Part shown: positions 25,771-34,572 of the stretch, in pieces
How positions within the stretch are numbered: the stretch's first letter is position 1
Layout of the letters: every line of letters starts with the position of its first letter
Source: Sphingobium arseniciresistens
GTDB taxonomy: Bacteria > Pseudomonadota > Alphaproteobacteria > Sphingomonadales > Sphingomonadaceae
Assembly: GCA_029167225.1 (NCBI GenBank)
Contig: JARFNK010000023.1
Span: 25,880-89,879 of the forward strand
Direction: 5' to 3'
DNA: 64,000 nucleotides
Notes under the pieces: model-generated
Database searches by the model: none
The model's input: only the letters and a program-made list of their open reading frames with translations
Told to the model about the DNA's origin: nothing
Made by a program: the position numbers and the translations under genes

Positions 25771-27123
25771 ATGGGTGCGGAGGCAGATCGACTGACCGGA
25801 CTGGTGAGTTCGGAATACAGGTTCAACATTCCCTATGCGGAATTGCGCGATGCGCAGGTGGCCGCGCTCAACGAACGGTTTCAGGAAAAGAAGGATGTGA
25901 TCCGGCTTCTGGGTCACCGGGCGCGGGAAGGCGGCCTTTCGGAGGTGCGGTCACTCGAGGATGCGGTACAGCTGCTCTTCCCGCACACCGCGTATAAGAG
26001 CTATCCCGAAAGCTGGCTGACGGCCGAGCGCTGGGACAAGCTGACCCAGTGGCTCAACACCATTTCCGCGCATCCGATCAGGCCGATCGACATGGAGGGC
26101 ATTGCCGACGTCGACGACTGGATCGATCGGCTTCAGGCGGTGGGGCATTTCGTGTCCTGTTCCAGCGGGACGACCGGCAAGTCCGCCATGCTCATCGCCT
26201 CGCAGAAGGACATGGACTGGTCGAAGATCGACACCGTTAATGTCTTCGCCTGGGGATCGGGCGTGCAGCCGGAGCAGGATCGCCGCATCATGGGGCTGGC
26301 GCCGGTGGCGAAGGTGCCCAAGAACGAGATCATCGGCGAAGCCCAGCGCGAAGCCTTTGGCGATCCCGCCAAGGCGGCCTTCGCCTATCCCGTGCCGCCG
26401 ATCACCGTGGGCTCGCTGACCCGCATGGTCGTTCTGCGCAAGGCCATTGCCGAGGGCACCGCGCTGCCGGGCGACATTGCCGAGCTGGAGGCGACATCGC
26501 GCGAACGTCAGGAAGTGATGGACCGCGCCGTCGAGATCGCGGCCGACGCACTGATCGAGCATCGCCAGGACAAGCTCTACATCGCAGGCATGTGGAACGC
26601 GCTGTATCAGGTCGCGAAGGTGGTGCGCGAACGGGGATACAGTGCGAAGGACTTCGACGCCGACAATTGCATCTATGTCGGCGGCGGCCTGAAGCGCGCG
26701 CAATTGCCGGCCGATTATCAGGAATTCGTCCACGAGACCTTCAACATTCCAGCCGGCAGGCATTTCCAGAACTACAGCATGCAGGAGCTGAATTCCGGCA
26801 TGCCCAAATGCCGCGAAGGCAATCGCTATCATGTGCCGCCATGGGTGGTGCCGATGATCCTCAACAAGGATGGCGATGCGCTGATCGAGCATGGCTATGA
26901 CGACGAAATCGAGGGGCGCGCGGCGTTCTTCGACCTTTCACTCGATGGCCGCTGGGGCGGCGTCATCACCGGCGACCGGATTTCGCTGGACTATCGCCCC
27001 TGTGCCTGTGGTCACTCCGGGCCGTCGATCAGGGACACTATCGCGCGCTATGCCGACCTTGAAGGTGACGACAAGATCGGGTGCGCGGGCACTGTCGATG
27101 CATATGTGCGAGGTGTAGCATGA
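25771..27123 (+). CDS. LuxE-like acyl-protein synthetase / acyl-adenylating enzyme
   Basis: This protein of 450 residues resembles LuxE (acyl-protein synthetase), related to phenylacetate-CoA ligases. The adenylate-forming loop S-S-G-T-T-G is at residues 131-136. A GGGLKRAQLP segment lies near residue 310, and a C-terminal CRPC-like YRPCACGHSGPS follows. In luminous bacteria LuxE activates a fatty acid as AMP ester and passes it to LuxC, which reduces it to an aldehyde. The downstream gene is LuxC-like and overlaps by 4 bases (ATGA), so both halves of a carboxylate reductase are present. AAGGAGCAGGAT precedes the ATG. No luciferase gene is nearby. Confidence 0.87.
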   Translation: MGAEADRLTGLVSSEYRFNIPYAELRDAQVAALNERFQEKKDVIRLLGHRAREGGLSEVRSLEDAVQLLFPHTAYKSYPESWLTAERWDKLTQWLNTISAHPIRPIDMEGIADVDDWIDRLQAVGHFVSCSSGTTGKSAMLIASQKDMDWSKIDTVNVFAWGSGVQPEQDRRIMGLAPVAKVPKNEIIGEAQREAFGDPAKAAFAYPVPPITVGSLTRMVVLRKAIAEGTALPGDIAELEATSRERQEVMDRAVEIAADALIEHRQDKLYIAGMWNALYQVAKVVRERGYSAKDFDADNCIYVGGGLKRAQLPADYQEFVHETFNIPAGRHFQNYSMQELNSGMPKCREGNRYHVPPWVVPMILNKDGDALIEHGYDDEIEGRAAFFDLSLDGRWGGVITGDRISLDYRPCACGHSGPSIRDTIARYADLEGDDKIGCAGTVDAYVRGVA

Positions 27124-28547
27124 ACGTTCTGGAAAAGACGCCGCAGGTCGAAGCCGCGGCAGGTCCGCAGCCCATCCTCGTCAACCATTTCGTCCGGGGC
27201 GCATTGGTTCAGGGGGGCGCGGTCAAGCATCGATCCCGCGACCTTGGCGTGGATTTCGCGACGCCGGAGATCGACCTCAACGCGCTGGTGGCGCCGCGCT
27301 CGGAATTGCCGCCGCTGCTGGACGTGCCGACGAAGGAGATCGTCGATTTCCTGATCGAGGCCGGCCAGCGCATGGACTTCGAGACCAATCCCTATCTGCA
27401 GGAAGCGCTTGAGCATACGGTGAAGGTCAATCCTTTGCCGCGCCGGGTGGTGGAAAACCTGTTCCGCCGCGCCAAGCATTTCCTGACGCGGGAAGGGCTG
27501 ATGTGCAGCATCGAGTCCAGCTTTCTCAATCCGGCCGCGCTGGACGGCTGGGTGGAGCGGACCGACCTGCACGGCAATCATGGCGCGCTCCGGGCCTTTC
27601 CGCCGCGGATGATCCACATGCTGGCCGGCAATTCTCCCACGGGCTGTATTTCCTCGATCGCTCAGGGCGCGCTGGTCAAGGCGATCAACGTGTTCAAGAT
27701 GCCGTCGAGCGATCCGTTCACCTGTGTCGCGATGCTGCGGACGATGGCTGATGTCGACCCCGATCACCCCGTCGTGCGCTCGATGTCCGCAGTCTACTGG
27801 AAGGGCGGGGACGAGCGGATCGAGGGTACGCTCTATCGCCCGCAATATTTCGACAAGATCGTTGCCTGGGGCGGCGGCGACGCGATCAAGAATGTCATCA
27901 AATATATCGGGCCAGGCATCCAAATGGTGTCCTTCGATCCCAAGACGTCGATCTCGATGATCGGGCCGGAGGGCTTCGCGTCGCCGGGCGTCATCGAGGA
28001 AGTGGCCGACGCCGCCGCCACCGATGTCGCCACGATGAACCAGGAAGCCTGCCTTGCGAGCCGCTTCATCTTCGTTGAGGGCGAGCGGGGCGATGTCGAG
28101 GAATTCTGCGCCCGGCTGCAGGATCGGCTGGGTGTCGAGCGCGATACGACGTCCGAATTTGCCCATCCCCTGCCTGTCGAGGTGCGCGACGAGATCGAGA
28201 TGCTCATGCTGATGGGCGACGACTGCAAGGTCTGGGGCAAGCCCGACGGGCGGGGCATGGTGATCCTGACGGACGAGCCGGTCGATTTCCACCCGAGCAA
28301 CAAGACGGCAAACGTCGTCCATGTGCCCTCGCTTGATCATGCGATCCGCTACGTCAATGTCGCGACCCAGACGATCGGCATCTACCCGCCATCGGCGAAG
28401 CGCGCGATGCGGGATCGTCTGGCGAGCGCGGGGGCGCAGCGCGTGGTGCGCCTGGGCGGGGCGGCCAAGCATGTCATGGGTGGCGCGCATGACGGCATGT
28501 TGCCGCTGCAGCGCTTCGTCCACTGGATGAGCGACGAGGATGCCTGA
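27120..28547 (+). CDS. LuxC-like acyl-CoA reductase
   Basis: This protein of 475 residues belongs to the LuxC acyl-CoA reductase family, related to aldehyde dehydrogenases. It would reduce an acyl thioester or enzyme-bound acyl group to an aldehyde with NADPH. The catalytic cysteine is probably Cys311 in NQEACLASRF, and the NAD(P) region includes HMLAGNSPTGCISS near residue 165. It is translationally coupled to the LuxE-like gene and ends at a strong terminator. Together they likely form a carboxylic acid reductase complex acting on a catabolic intermediate, which is inference. Confidence 0.88.
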   Translation: MNVLEKTPQVEAAAGPQPILVNHFVRGALVQGGAVKHRSRDLGVDFATPEIDLNALVAPRSELPPLLDVPTKEIVDFLIEAGQRMDFETNPYLQEALEHTVKVNPLPRRVVENLFRRAKHFLTREGLMCSIESSFLNPAALDGWVERTDLHGNHGALRAFPPRMIHMLAGNSPTGCISSIAQGALVKAINVFKMPSSDPFTCVAMLRTMADVDPDHPVVRSMSAVYWKGGDERIEGTLYRPQYFDKIVAWGGGDAIKNVIKYIGPGIQMVSFDPKTSISMIGPEGFASPGVIEEVADAAATDVATMNQEACLASRFIFVEGERGDVEEFCARLQDRLGVERDTTSEFAHPLPVEVRDEIEMLMLMGDDCKVWGKPDGRGMVILTDEPVDFHPSNKTANVVHVPSLDHAIRYVNVATQTIGIYPPSAKRAMRDRLASAGAQRVVRLGGAAKHVMGGAHDGMLPLQRFVHWMSDEDA

Positions 28548-28871
28548 GAGCGGTTCCGGTCGAGGGGGACGGGTCGCTCTCGGATAACCGATGAGACCTG
28601 TCGGGGACGGCGCTTGCGAGAGCAGGCGCCGTCCTTTTTTTGTGTTCGGCCCGGTCGTTTTGTCGACCCGATGCCGACCGAAAGGCCGCCATGCCAATCG
28701 CCCGGCATCGCGCGCGCGATTGATGGCGGCGCGGCGCTTTCCGCGTATGTGAACCCACTCCAGATACGATACCACCATCCAACGTCACGGCCGCGATGGT
28801 CTGCGTCAGATATGGCGCCATCGGGTGAAGAGCGTGCGCAGCACGCCGGAAAAACAGGTGAGGAGCATTGA
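28548..28871. other. 324-base gene-free stretch with terminator and operator-like repeat
   Basis: It holds the terminator at 28605-28641, then CAATCGC (28695-28701) and GCGATTG (28716-28722) half-sites 14 bases apart, and an AGGAG ribosome site for the transporter at 28872. No gene is seen. Confidence 0.6.
28605..28641 (+). terminator. Rho-independent terminator
   Basis: GGACGGCGC (28605-28613) pairs with GCGCCGTCC (28626-28634) and is followed by seven T. It ends the LuxE/LuxC-like operon. Confidence 0.85.
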
Positions 28872-30209
28872 GTGACTGATCCCGAATCCCGTCCTTCTGC
28901 GCCCTCGGAACAGCTGCCTGGCATGGCGTATCGATCCTATTTTCTGTTCATCATGGTGCTCGTCTCGGCGTCGGTCATCGGCGAACGTTACATGATGGTG
29001 GTCATGGTGGAACCGATCCGCCGCGAGCTGCACCTGAGCGACACGGCCATCGGCCTTGCGAAGGATCTGGCGATCGCGATCATCTACATCCTCGCCGTCA
29101 TTCCGCTGGCCCGGCTTGCCGATCGATGGTCGAAGCGCAAGGTCGTGGCGATTTCCGCGACGGTATGGAGCGTTGCCGTCCTGCTCTGCGGCGGCGCCAA
29201 GAATTTCTGGATGCTGCTCGCCGGGCGGGCCGGCATCGGCCTTGGCGAGGGTGGTTTCACGCCGCCTTCGCAGGCATGGATCGCCGATCTCTTTCCGGTC
29301 AAGCAGCGGGCGACAGCGCTTTCGATCTTTCTGCTCGGCGCCTCGCTCGGCAACTTCCTCGGCCCGGCTCTCGGCGGATGGGCAGCCAAGACTTATGGCT
29401 GGCGCGAGGCGTTGCTGTTCGCGAGCATACCGGGGTTCATCCTGGCGCCGATCGTGTGGTTCACCCTGCGGGATACCCGGCCGGGCCTGGCCGATGGTGC
29501 GCCCATTGCGAGGGACAAGCCAACGCCCTTCATCCAGACCGCGCGCGAACTGCTGGCCATAAAGACCCTGCCGCCGTTGATCCTGGCATCTTCGCTCAAT
29601 GCGCTGCTCACCATGGGCATCGTCAGTTGGGCGCCTGCCTTCATGGAACGGACGCACGGCATGCCGGCGGACCAGGCCGGGCTGCAGATGGGCGGCGCGC
29701 TCTTCGTGGGCTCGGTCATCGGGCATAGCATCGGCGGGCCGCTGGCCGATTTTCTCGGGCGCAGGGATTTGCGCTGGTACATCTGGATCCTGATGTTCAG
29801 CGGCGCCATCGCGACCGGCATCGGCTGGCTGATCCTGACCGGGCCGGGCGGGCAGGTCTTTCCACTGTTCGGCCTCAACCTGCTGATCGGCGGACTGTCG
29901 GCGGCGCCGATGATGGCGGTCGTGGCCGGCCTCGTGCCCGCCCGGTCGCGCGCCACGACCATTGCGGTTTTGATGGTGTCGATCCAGGTCGTCGGGCTTG
30001 GTGGCGGGCCGGTGTTCGTCGGTTGGCTCAGCGACATGCTGCGCCCGGTCTATGGCGAGCAGTCTCTTGGCATGGCGATGCGCTGGGTGCTGCTGGTCGG
30101 CGTTCCCAGCACGATGCTCGCCTGGATCGCAAGCCGCAGTTGCCGGGAGGATTTTGAGTCCATCGGCGGCTGGAACGGCGCCGTGATGAAACATGCGGTC
30201 GCACATTGA
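28872..30209 (+). CDS. MFS transporter, spinster-like
   Basis: This major facilitator protein of 445 residues has about 12 membrane segments. The motif A loop LARLADRWSKRKVVAI lies near residue 80, and GRAGIGLGEGGFTPPSQAWIADLFP near residue 120 is typical of the spinster-like group seen in aromatic and terpenoid degradation clusters of sphingomonads. The start is GTG at 28872 with AGGAG upstream. It begins a run of small plus-strand genes (DUF1330, PAP2, carboxymuconolactone decarboxylase-like). It probably imports the substrate or an intermediate. Confidence 0.9.
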   Translation: MTDPESRPSAPSEQLPGMAYRSYFLFIMVLVSASVIGERYMMVVMVEPIRRELHLSDTAIGLAKDLAIAIIYILAVIPLARLADRWSKRKVVAISATVWSVAVLLCGGAKNFWMLLAGRAGIGLGEGGFTPPSQAWIADLFPVKQRATALSIFLLGASLGNFLGPALGGWAAKTYGWREALLFASIPGFILAPIVWFTLRDTRPGLADGAPIARDKPTPFIQTARELLAIKTLPPLILASSLNALLTMGIVSWAPAFMERTHGMPADQAGLQMGGALFVGSVIGHSIGGPLADFLGRRDLRWYIWILMFSGAIATGIGWLILTGPGGQVFPLFGLNLLIGGLSAAPMMAVVAGLVPARSRATTIAVLMVSIQVVGLGGGPVFVGWLSDMLRPVYGEQSLGMAMRWVLLVGVPSTMLAWIASRSCREDFESIGGWNGAVMKHAVAH

Positions 30210-30231
30210 CGGACGGAGAGGAGGCGAAACC

Positions 30232-30534
30232 ATGCCGGCTTATATGATTTTCACCCGCGAAGGCCCGGTGACGGATCAGGTGGAGATGGACCTGTATAGC
30301 GGCTTGAACCGCAGTCATGCCGGCAGTTTCGTGGAGGACTATGGCCTGAAGCCGCTGACGATCTATGGCGCGCAGGAGACGCTGGAAGGGGAGGGCCCCG
30401 AAGGCGTGGTGATCCTGGAGTTCCCGGACGCCGACAAGGCCCGCGCCTGGTACAACAGCGCCGAATATCAGGCCGCGGCCGAACATCGGAAGAGAGGCGC
30501 GCCCTATCGCGCGCTCCTGGTCGAGGGGCTGTAG
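30232..30534 (+). CDS. DUF1330 domain protein
   Basis: This 100-residue protein has a dimeric ferredoxin-like alpha/beta barrel fold. The FTREGPVTDQVEMDLY start and the VVILEFPDADKARAWYNSAEYQAA segment are typical of DUF1330. The biochemical function of the family is unknown, although it is related to small monooxygenases and isomerases. GGAGAGGAGG precedes the ATG. It lies 22 bases after the transporter gene, so it is probably co-transcribed. Confidence 0.85.
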   Translation: MPAYMIFTREGPVTDQVEMDLYSGLNRSHAGSFVEDYGLKPLTIYGAQETLEGEGPEGVVILEFPDADKARAWYNSAEYQAAAEHRKRGAPYRALLVEGL

Positions 30535-30576
30535 GCGATAGCCCGGCTGATGAGGATCGCGTTCGGTGAGGACGGA

Positions 30577-31392
30577 ATGATGATGATGAAGATGAAATAT
30601 CTGGTCGCAGCGGGACTGGCGTGCGTGACGGCGCCATGCGTTGCCGCCGCCGATCAAGCAACTGCGCCTGCCTCGATGTCTCCCCGGTTGGGACAGGGCT
30701 ATCTCAAAGGCGGCGTGATGGCGGACAGTCTTGCGCTGTCACCGCCGCCCCCGGCGCCCGGTTCGGCTTCCGAGGCGCGGGACAGGGAAGCATCGGCGGC
30801 AGGGTTGGCGCTCAAGGGCTCCGCCCGTTGGTCGCTGGCGACACGCGACGCGGACCTGTTTGGGCCGGGCGCAACCGGCGCACTCTCCTGCGCCCTGGGT
30901 GTCGATATCAGCGCGAAAACGACGCCTCGGCTCGACCGGCTGTTGCGCAGGACGATTGCCGATCTCGGCATGTCGACCTCCGCCATCAAGCATGCCTTCA
31001 ACCGCGAGCGCCCGTTCACGGTCAACCGCCAGCCGACCTGCACGCCCGACTGGGAGTCGATGCTGGTGAAGGATGGTTCCTATCCCTCTGGCCACAGCGC
31101 GATCGGCTATGGCTGGGGCTTGATCCTCGCCGAATTGCGTCCCGAACGTGCGGCTTTGCTGGTCGCGCGCGGGCGGGCCTTTGGCGACAGCCGCCGCATC
31201 TGCAACGCCCATTGGCTGAGCGATATCGAGGAAGGACGCATCGCGGCGGCGGCGACGGTCTCTCGCCTCAACGCTGACCCGGCATTTCAGAAGGATCTGA
31301 AGGGCGCACGGGCGGAACTGAAGCGCGCGAAGGCACAGCCGCGCGATTGCGACGGCGAGCGTGCTGCGCTGTCCCTTACCCCCACGCCTTGA
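30577..31392 (+). CDS. Class A non-specific acid phosphatase (PAP2 family), exported
   Basis: This periplasmic phosphatase of 271 residues has a cleavable signal peptide (residues 1 to about 25). The three PAP2 catalytic motifs are intact: K138...R145-P146, P170-S-G-H173, and S205-R...H212...D216. It would hydrolyse phosphate monoesters. The ATG at 30577, one of several in a row, follows GGTGAGGACGG; an upstream ATG at 30550 would add nine residues. Its link with the catabolic genes around it is unclear. Confidence 0.9.
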   Translation: MMMMKMKYLVAAGLACVTAPCVAAADQATAPASMSPRLGQGYLKGGVMADSLALSPPPPAPGSASEARDREASAAGLALKGSARWSLATRDADLFGPGATGALSCALGVDISAKTTPRLDRLLRRTIADLGMSTSAIKHAFNRERPFTVNRQPTCTPDWESMLVKDGSYPSGHSAIGYGWGLILAELRPERAALLVARGRAFGDSRRICNAHWLSDIEEGRIAAAATVSRLNADPAFQKDLKGARAELKRAKAQPRDCDGERAALSLTPTP

Positions 31393-31437
31393 CGCTGACA
31401 GATTGGACGGCTGCGGTCGTCGGAAGGAGCCCAGAAC

Positions 31438-32091
31438 ATGACTGACATCAAGCCCCGCATCCTCCCTCTCCCGCGTGAACAGTGGACCGACGATGCGCGC
31501 GAAGTCTTTGCCTATTGGGGGGAACCCAATGCGTGGGAGGAAGGCTCCAAGACCAACATCCTGATGGTGATGGGCAACCACCCGGACGTGGGCAAGGTGT
31601 ATAACATCTGGGGCAAGCACCTGCTGATGTCGAATACGCTATCGACCCGCCATCTGGAGATCCTGATCCTGCGCGTCGCCTGGCTCGTGAAGTCCGCCTA
31701 TGAGTGGCACAATCATGTGGGATATGGGCTCAACGCGGGGCTGACGCTGGAAGAGATCGGCGCCATCCGGGATTATCCAGCGGGAGGCGACTGGAACGAG
31801 CAGGACGCCGTCGTCCTGCGTTCCGTCGATGAATTGAAGAATGACGGCACGCTCAGCGATGAGACATGGGAAATCCTGGGCCGGCATTTCGATACGCGGC
31901 AGAAAATGGATCTGGTCTTTTCCATCGGCCATTATGTGATGACCAGTTGGGCCTTGTCGGCCTTTGGCGTCCAGATCGAGGGCGGTGCCGACCAGATCGG
32001 TTTCGACTTGCGGACCGCTTCCGGCAAGGTGCCCGGCAAGACCTACAAGCCCGGCGAAACAGAGGACTGGACCGACAGCCGCGGATACTGA
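31438..32091 (+). CDS. Carboxymuconolactone decarboxylase family protein
   Basis: This 217-residue protein belongs to the AhpD/CMD fold family, with the LSTRHLEILILRVAWLVKSAYEWHNHV helical core near residues 63-90. The redox CxxC pair of AhpD is absent, and the E-W-H-x-H pattern resembles members found in steroid and aromatic catabolic clusters. Function is unknown; decarboxylase, isomerase or hydrolase activity have been proposed for relatives. A GGAAGGAG ribosome site precedes the ATG. Confidence 0.88.
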   Translation: MTDIKPRILPLPREQWTDDAREVFAYWGEPNAWEEGSKTNILMVMGNHPDVGKVYNIWGKHLLMSNTLSTRHLEILILRVAWLVKSAYEWHNHVGYGLNAGLTLEEIGAIRDYPAGGDWNEQDAVVLRSVDELKNDGTLSDETWEILGRHFDTRQKMDLVFSIGHYVMTSWALSAFGVQIEGGADQIGFDLRTASGKVPGKTYKPGETEDWTDSRGY

Positions 32092-32228
32092 CCGGCGGGG
32101 GAGCGGGGCTTTCCGTCATCGCGTCAACGATATCGGGGAAAGGCAGCCGCTTCGGGATTGCCCGGCCCCCGATGCACGATAGGCACTAGAGCCATAGAGG
32201 CATCGCTTTTCTGAAAGGGACAATAATC

Positions 32229-32459
32229 ATGGCGACCGAAATCCTGCTTCCCAAGATCGGTTTTTCGATGACCGAAGCGCAGATCGCGGAATGGCTTGCC
32301 GAGGATGGCGCGGCCGTGACCGAAGGCCAGCCGCTGTTCCTGCTGGAAGCCGACAAGTCCGCAAACGAGGTGGAAGCGCCCGCGAGCGGCACGCTGCGCA
32401 TCATCGCGACCGCCGGCGAAACCTACGAGGTCGGGACGGTGCTCGGCATCATCGAATAA
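32229..32459 (+). CDS. Free-standing lipoyl/biotinyl domain protein
   Basis: This 76-residue protein is a single lipoyl-attachment domain with nothing attached. The lysine to be modified is Lys43 in the hairpin LLEADKSANEVEAP, and the flanking D-K is the usual lipoylation context. It normally forms the N-terminus of E2 subunits of 2-oxoacid dehydrogenases. Here it stands alone, 10 bases upstream of a Gfo/Idh/MocA gene and about 5.4 kb from TPP-dependent E1 alpha and beta genes, and no E2 core or E3 is in the window. It may be the swinging carrier of that E1, as inference. Confidence 0.9.
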   Translation: MATEILLPKIGFSMTEAQIAEWLAEDGAAVTEGQPLFLLEADKSANEVEAPASGTLRIIATAGETYEVGTVLGIIE

Positions 32460-32469
32460 GGGTGCGGAC

Positions 32470-33573
32470 GTGACCTTGCGTGTCGGCATCGTCAGCGCCG
32501 CATGGGGCGGCTTTGCGCATTTGCCGGCATGGCGCGCCATCCCCGGCGTCGAGGTGACGGCCATCTGTACGTCGCGAGAGGAGACGGCGAGGGCGGCGGC
32601 CGAGCGACTGGCCCTGCCGCGCGCGTTCTGGAATGCCGAGCAGATGTGCGCCGATCCCGATATCGACATCGTTGATCTGGGGACGCGGCCCAGCGTCCGC
32701 CTGCCGATGGTGCTCGCGGCGCTGGCGCAGGGCAAGCATGTCTATAATGCCAGTCCGCATGCGCCGGACTGGGCGGGCGCTCGGCAGATCGATGCGGCGT
32801 GGCGGGCCAGCGACAGCGTGGGCGTCGTCGATGCCTTTGCCCAATGGCTGCCCGCGCATCGGCAGATGAAGGCGATGGTCGATCAGGACTATCTGGGCAC
32901 GCCGCTGGGCGGCACCTGCCATTTCAACATTTCGCTGTTCAACCAGCCGATCAAGCAGTTCCCCTATAACTGGTTCTCGCAAAAGGGGCTGGGGGTTTCG
33001 GCCGTTCGCAACAATGGCAGCCATGCGCTCTACACGCTGCTCCATCTCTTTGGCCCGATCGCCGAACTGGTGGCTGATGACAGTCAGGTTCTGAAGGCAT
33101 GGCGCTTCCCGGACGGGGACAGCATCACGCCGGAGACGAACGACTTCGCCAATGTGATCCTGCGTTTCGCCAGCGGGTTGACGATGCAGATGCAGATCAG
33201 CTGGAGCATGACGCTCCACGACGGCTGGCTGATCGATGTCTTCGGCGAGAAGGGGCGGCTCGTCGCGTCCTCGCCGACCTTTCCCACCGCGCGCGACTGT
33301 GTGCTGCGGGGCGGGCAGCTGGGCGGCGCGCTGGAAGAGATCGCGATCCCGCACGGGTTCAGGGCGGTCGAGGGCATCACGCTCGATTGGCAGAGCGAAA
33401 TCCAGCCGAGTTTCCCCATGGCCCTGTCCATGCACGTCATGGTGGAAGCCATCCATGGTCGCGGACAGCCCGCGCCCGACTTCGCGCAGGCGCTGGAAGT
33501 GGAGAGGCTCCAGGAAGCGGTCCGGCTTTCCAGCGCGGAGCGGCGCTGGATCAGGATCGCCGACATCATCTGA
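32470..33573 (+). CDS. Gfo/Idh/MocA family oxidoreductase
   Basis: This NAD(P)-dependent oxidoreductase of 367 residues has a Rossmann start VGIVSAAWGGFAHLPAWRAIPG and an EAICTS-like second strand. The C-terminal alpha/beta domain includes FNQPIKQFPYNWF. The family oxidises sugar-like or cyclic alcohols. The segment corresponding to the usual E-K-P motif reads NASPHAPDW, so the canonical lysine is missing. The start is GTG at 32470. It ends the plus-strand run and is convergent with the hydratase at 33625, with a strong hairpin between them. Confidence 0.87.
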   Translation: MTLRVGIVSAAWGGFAHLPAWRAIPGVEVTAICTSREETARAAAERLALPRAFWNAEQMCADPDIDIVDLGTRPSVRLPMVLAALAQGKHVYNASPHAPDWAGARQIDAAWRASDSVGVVDAFAQWLPAHRQMKAMVDQDYLGTPLGGTCHFNISLFNQPIKQFPYNWFSQKGLGVSAVRNNGSHALYTLLHLFGPIAELVADDSQVLKAWRFPDGDSITPETNDFANVILRFASGLTMQMQISWSMTLHDGWLIDVFGEKGRLVASSPTFPTARDCVLRGGQLGGALEEIAIPHGFRAVEGITLDWQSEIQPSFPMALSMHVMVEAIHGRGQPAPDFAQALEVERLQEAVRLSSAERRWIRIADII

Positions 33574-33592
33574 ATATCGGCTCTGCAAGGCG

Positions 33593-33619
33593 TGGCGCTG
33601 CGCGTCATGCGCAGCGCCA
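33593..33619. terminator. Hairpin between convergent genes
   Basis: A perfect 11-base inverted repeat TGGCGCTGCGC (33593-33603 and 33609-33619) with a GTCAT loop fills the 51-base gap between the convergent oxidoreductase and hydratase genes. There is no T run, so termination is only probable. Confidence 0.6.
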
Positions 33620-33624
33620 ATCGA

Positions 33625-34425
33625 TCAGCGACCGGTGAAGCGAGGAGGGCGCTTTTCCTTCAGCGCGGCGATGCCTTCGCGATGATCGGCGCTGCGCACG
33701 CTGATGGATTCATAGGCGATACCCGCCTCCATTACCGCGCCGGCAATGCGCTTCAGTTCCATGTTGGTCAGCACCTTGGTCCAGCGGATGGCGTTCGGCG
33801 CACCGTCGAGCAGGCGGGTGCAGAAGGCATCGACGGTATCGTCCAGCGCGTCGGCAGGCAGGCAATGGTTGATGAGGCCGATCTCTGCCGCCTTGGCTGC
33901 CGTCAACAATTCCCCGGTCAGCAGATATTCCTTGGCGCGGGTGAGGCCGATCCGCTGCGCCCACACGATCGCCCCGCCATCGCCGGCAACCAGACCGATG
34001 CCGACATGGGGGTCGCCGATCCTTGCGCCCTCGGCCGCAAAGATGACGTCGCACAGCAGCACCATCGTTGCCCCAAGGCCGACGGCATGGCCGTTCATCC
34101 GGCAGACGACCGGCTTTTCGATGTCCAGCAGCGCGAACACGATGCGCTTGGCCTGCCGGGCTTCGTGATCGAACAGATGCGGGTTGGCGGCATTATGCTC
34201 CATATGGGCAATGTCGCCGCCCGCCGAAAAGGCGCGGCCGGCCCCGGTCAGCAGCAGCACATCCGACCCGCTGTCACGCGCGGCAAATGCCAGCGCTTCG
34301 GGCAATTCGTCGTGCAGGTCGAGGTTGACGGCATTGAGCGCATCGGGCCGGTTGAGCGTTAGCACGAGCAGGCGGCCGCGGCGCTCCAACAGGATGGTCC
34401 GATAGTGCGGCAGGTCTTGGTTCAT
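33625..34425 (-). CDS. Enoyl-CoA hydratase/isomerase
   Basis: This crotonase-fold enzyme of 266 residues has the oxyanion segments GRAFSAGGDIAHME near residue 65 and NGHAVGLGATMVLLCDVIFA near residue 110. The second catalytic region is altered: a glutamate usual for hydratases is replaced in DPHVGIGLVAGDGG, where D is seen instead, a pattern found in isomerase-like and other crotonases. AAGGAG precedes the ATG at 34425; an open frame 77 codons longer is not supported. It is divergent from the KstD-like gene. Confidence 0.9.
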   Translation of the reverse strand: MNQDLPHYRTILLERRGRLLVLTLNRPDALNAVNLDLHDELPEALAFAARDSGSDVLLLTGAGRAFSAGGDIAHMEHNAANPHLFDHEARQAKRIVFALLDIEKPVVCRMNGHAVGLGATMVLLCDVIFAAEGARIGDPHVGIGLVAGDGGAIVWAQRIGLTRAKEYLLTGELLTAAKAAEIGLINHCLPADALDDTVDAFCTRLLDGAPNAIRWTKVLTNMELKRIAGAVMEAGIAYESISVRSADHREGIAALKEKRPPRFTGR

Positions 34426-34475
34426 CGACGAAATCTCCTTGCCTCCCCTTATCATGCCAGATCGGCCTGCAAACG

Positions 34476-34487
34476 TCGCCGGGGCGA
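34476..34487. promoter_or_regulatory. Candidate operator TCGCCGGGGCGA
   Basis: This exact 12-base palindrome (arms TCGCC/GGCGA) lies in the 147-base divergent region between the hydratase and the FAD dehydrogenase. The same sequence occurs, in reverse complement, at 42909-42920, and near copies lie in other divergent gaps. Confidence 0.4.
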
Positions 34488-34572
34488 TAAGCGCACGGGC
34501 GCGTGTCCGGGTGGGCTCCCATTCGATGCCGGTGGGATATAGCTCGATCCAAAGAGATGATGGAGAGCGTGG

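Noticed and set aside
27048-28778. Open frame of 576 codons on the minus strand opposite the LuxC-like gene
   Set aside because: Antisense shadow; it also runs through a strong terminator and intergenic DNA.
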